In this document: in pieces, positions 63,050 to 64,000 of the stretch
How the letters are laid out: the number at the start of each line of letters is the position of its first letter
How positions within the stretch are numbered: the first letter of the stretch is position 1
Source of the DNA: Chelonoidis abingdonii
Taxonomy: Eukaryota; Chordata; Testudines; Testudinidae
Direction of reading: 5' to 3'
DNA length: 64,000 bases
Assembly (NCBI RefSeq): GCF_003597395.2
Contig: NC_133774.1
Coordinates: 51,080,947-51,144,946, forward strand
Translations under genes and position numbers: made by a program
Notes under the pieces: generated by a model
What the model was told of the DNA's origin: nothing
Database searches by the model: none
What the model saw: only the letters and a program-made list of their open reading frames with translations

Positions 63050-63945
63050 ATGCCCACAAACAGGTATAAAAAAAGATGACCTTAACAGAGGGATAGACAC
63101 TGAGGGAAAATGAAGAATTACAATAGGCTCACAGGAGCAACAAGAGGGGTAACAGTGGGGGTATCTGCTCAACATCTTAGATACCTATACACAAATGCAA
63201 GCCTATGGAGAATAAAAAGGAAGAAATGGAAATATTACAACATAAGATTGTAAAATAAAATTATGACAATTGGCATTACAGAGTTGATGGGATAAATCTC
63301 ATGACTGAAATATTGGTATACGGAGGTATAGCTTGTTCAGGAAGGTCAGGGAAGGGAAAAAAAGAAGGAGATGTTGCATTATCTATCAAGAATATATACA
63401 CTTGTTCTGAGTCCCAGAAGGAGGTCAGAGGCAGACCAGTTGAAAGTCTCGGGGTAAAAATAAAAGTAAGGGAGGAGTGAGGAGAACAAGGATTATGTCA
63501 AAGTAGAGGTCTATCATAGACCACAAGAACAGGAGGAGGTTGATAACAACGGTACAGATGCAATAGCAAACTACTCTGATTAGGAGGAAAGATTGGAATA
63601 ATAGCAAGAGACCAATATAGTCCTTTAATGACCTGAAAATAATAAAGAAATCCTACAAAAAGTGGAAACATGAACAGATTGCTTCGGATGAGTATAAAAG
63701 AATACCACATGTATGTAGGTACAAAATAAGAAAGGCTAAGACACAAAATGATTTACACCTAGCAATGAACATAAAAGACAATAAGATAAAGTTCTATAAG
63801 TACATTAGAGGCAAGAAAAAGATGGACAACCTAAGTCCACCATTTAGCACAGAAGGAGAACTAATAACATAACTTTAAGATGGCTGAGATGTTTAATGCC
63901 TATTTTCCTTCAGTCATCATTAAAAAGGTTACCTGTGACCTGAAG
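63050..63945 (+). mobile_element. CR1 LINE, ORF2 fragment
   Basis: Plus-strand pieces near 63655-63895 read WKHEQIASDEYKR, then a KFYKYIRGKKKMDNL-like segment, then FNAYFPSV. This is the stretch between the endonuclease and reverse transcriptase of CR1 ORF2. Many stops. Confidence 0.65.
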
Positions 63946-63956
63946 CTTAACCAGGG

Positions 63957-64000
63957 TAGATTTGATTTAAATCAATTTGATTTAAATCATGATTTAAATC
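63957..64000. repeat. (GATTTAAATCAATTT)n-type tandem repeat, cut by the window end
   Basis: 'gatttaaatc' recurs four times in 44 bases. Each unit is itself palindromic. Confidence 0.85.

Noticed and set aside
59966..64000. Preceding FCHO2 exon (start of F-BAR)
   Set aside because: No minus-strand segment resembling the WGEKNSGF/YHNMK region with splice sites was seen; presumably upstream of the window.

Overview
The window reads as intronic vertebrate nuclear DNA, most likely from a turtle (Testudines). The organism call is an inference. It rests on one conserved vertebrate gene split into short exons with consensus splice sites, long AT-rich introns, and a repeat mix of CR1 and L2 LINEs, DIRS tyrosine-recombinase retrotransposons, PIF/Harbinger elements, hAT and Tigger elements, short MITEs and solo LTRs that I associate with turtle genomes. 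No bacterial-type operons, CRISPR arrays, rRNA or intact tRNA genes were seen.

The only host gene supported is FCHO2 (F-BAR and mu-homology endocytic adaptor) on the minus strand. Six consecutive coding exons lie at 59965-59891, 57398-57257, 57164-57012, 48168-48064, 30626-30528 and 7907-7811. All have AG acceptors and GT donors, join in frame (671 nt) and encode roughly residues 43-266 of the F-BAR domain by human numbering recalled from memory. Upstream and downstream exons lie outside the window. The introns are 2.5 kb, 92 bp, 8.8 kb, 17.4 kb and 22.6 kb.

Layout by plus-strand position: 1-575 CR1 fragment; about 580-5045 a striking 4.5-kb G/A-rich, CpG-rich island with no recognisable gene, followed by an AT-rich tail with AATAAA; 5.2-7.2 kb unclassified repeats; 7.8 kb FCHO2 exon; 9.7-13.2 kb decayed DIRS; 13.4-17.5 kb PIF/Harbinger element carrying remnants of both its transposase and its Myb/SANT gene; 19.8-25.5 kb structurally complete DIRS (inverted terminal repeats plus internal complementary region); 27.7-28.6 kb solo LTR; 30.5 kb FCHO2 exon; 31.1-36.2 kb an L2 LINE split by a solo LTR and by a DIRS copy that itself holds a MITE; 37-39.5 kb a tRNA/CR1 SINE, a MITE and a CR1 split by a Tigger-like element; 40-42.5 kb decayed DIRS; 43.05-46.9 kb a mosaic of two DIRS families; 48.1 kb FCHO2 exon; 49.0-49.7 kb hAT element with a perfect 8-bp duplication inside a CR1 tail; 53.3-56 kb a palindromic MITE and a second Harbinger; 57-60 kb three FCHO2 exons; 60-64 kb MITEs and a CR1 fragment.

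The mobile elements do not cooperate with FCHO2; they are intron occupants, mostly dead. The best candidates for something not routinely described are the G-rich island, the DIRS-in-DIRS mosaic, and the fact that all five DIRS copies lie in the same orientation as the host gene.
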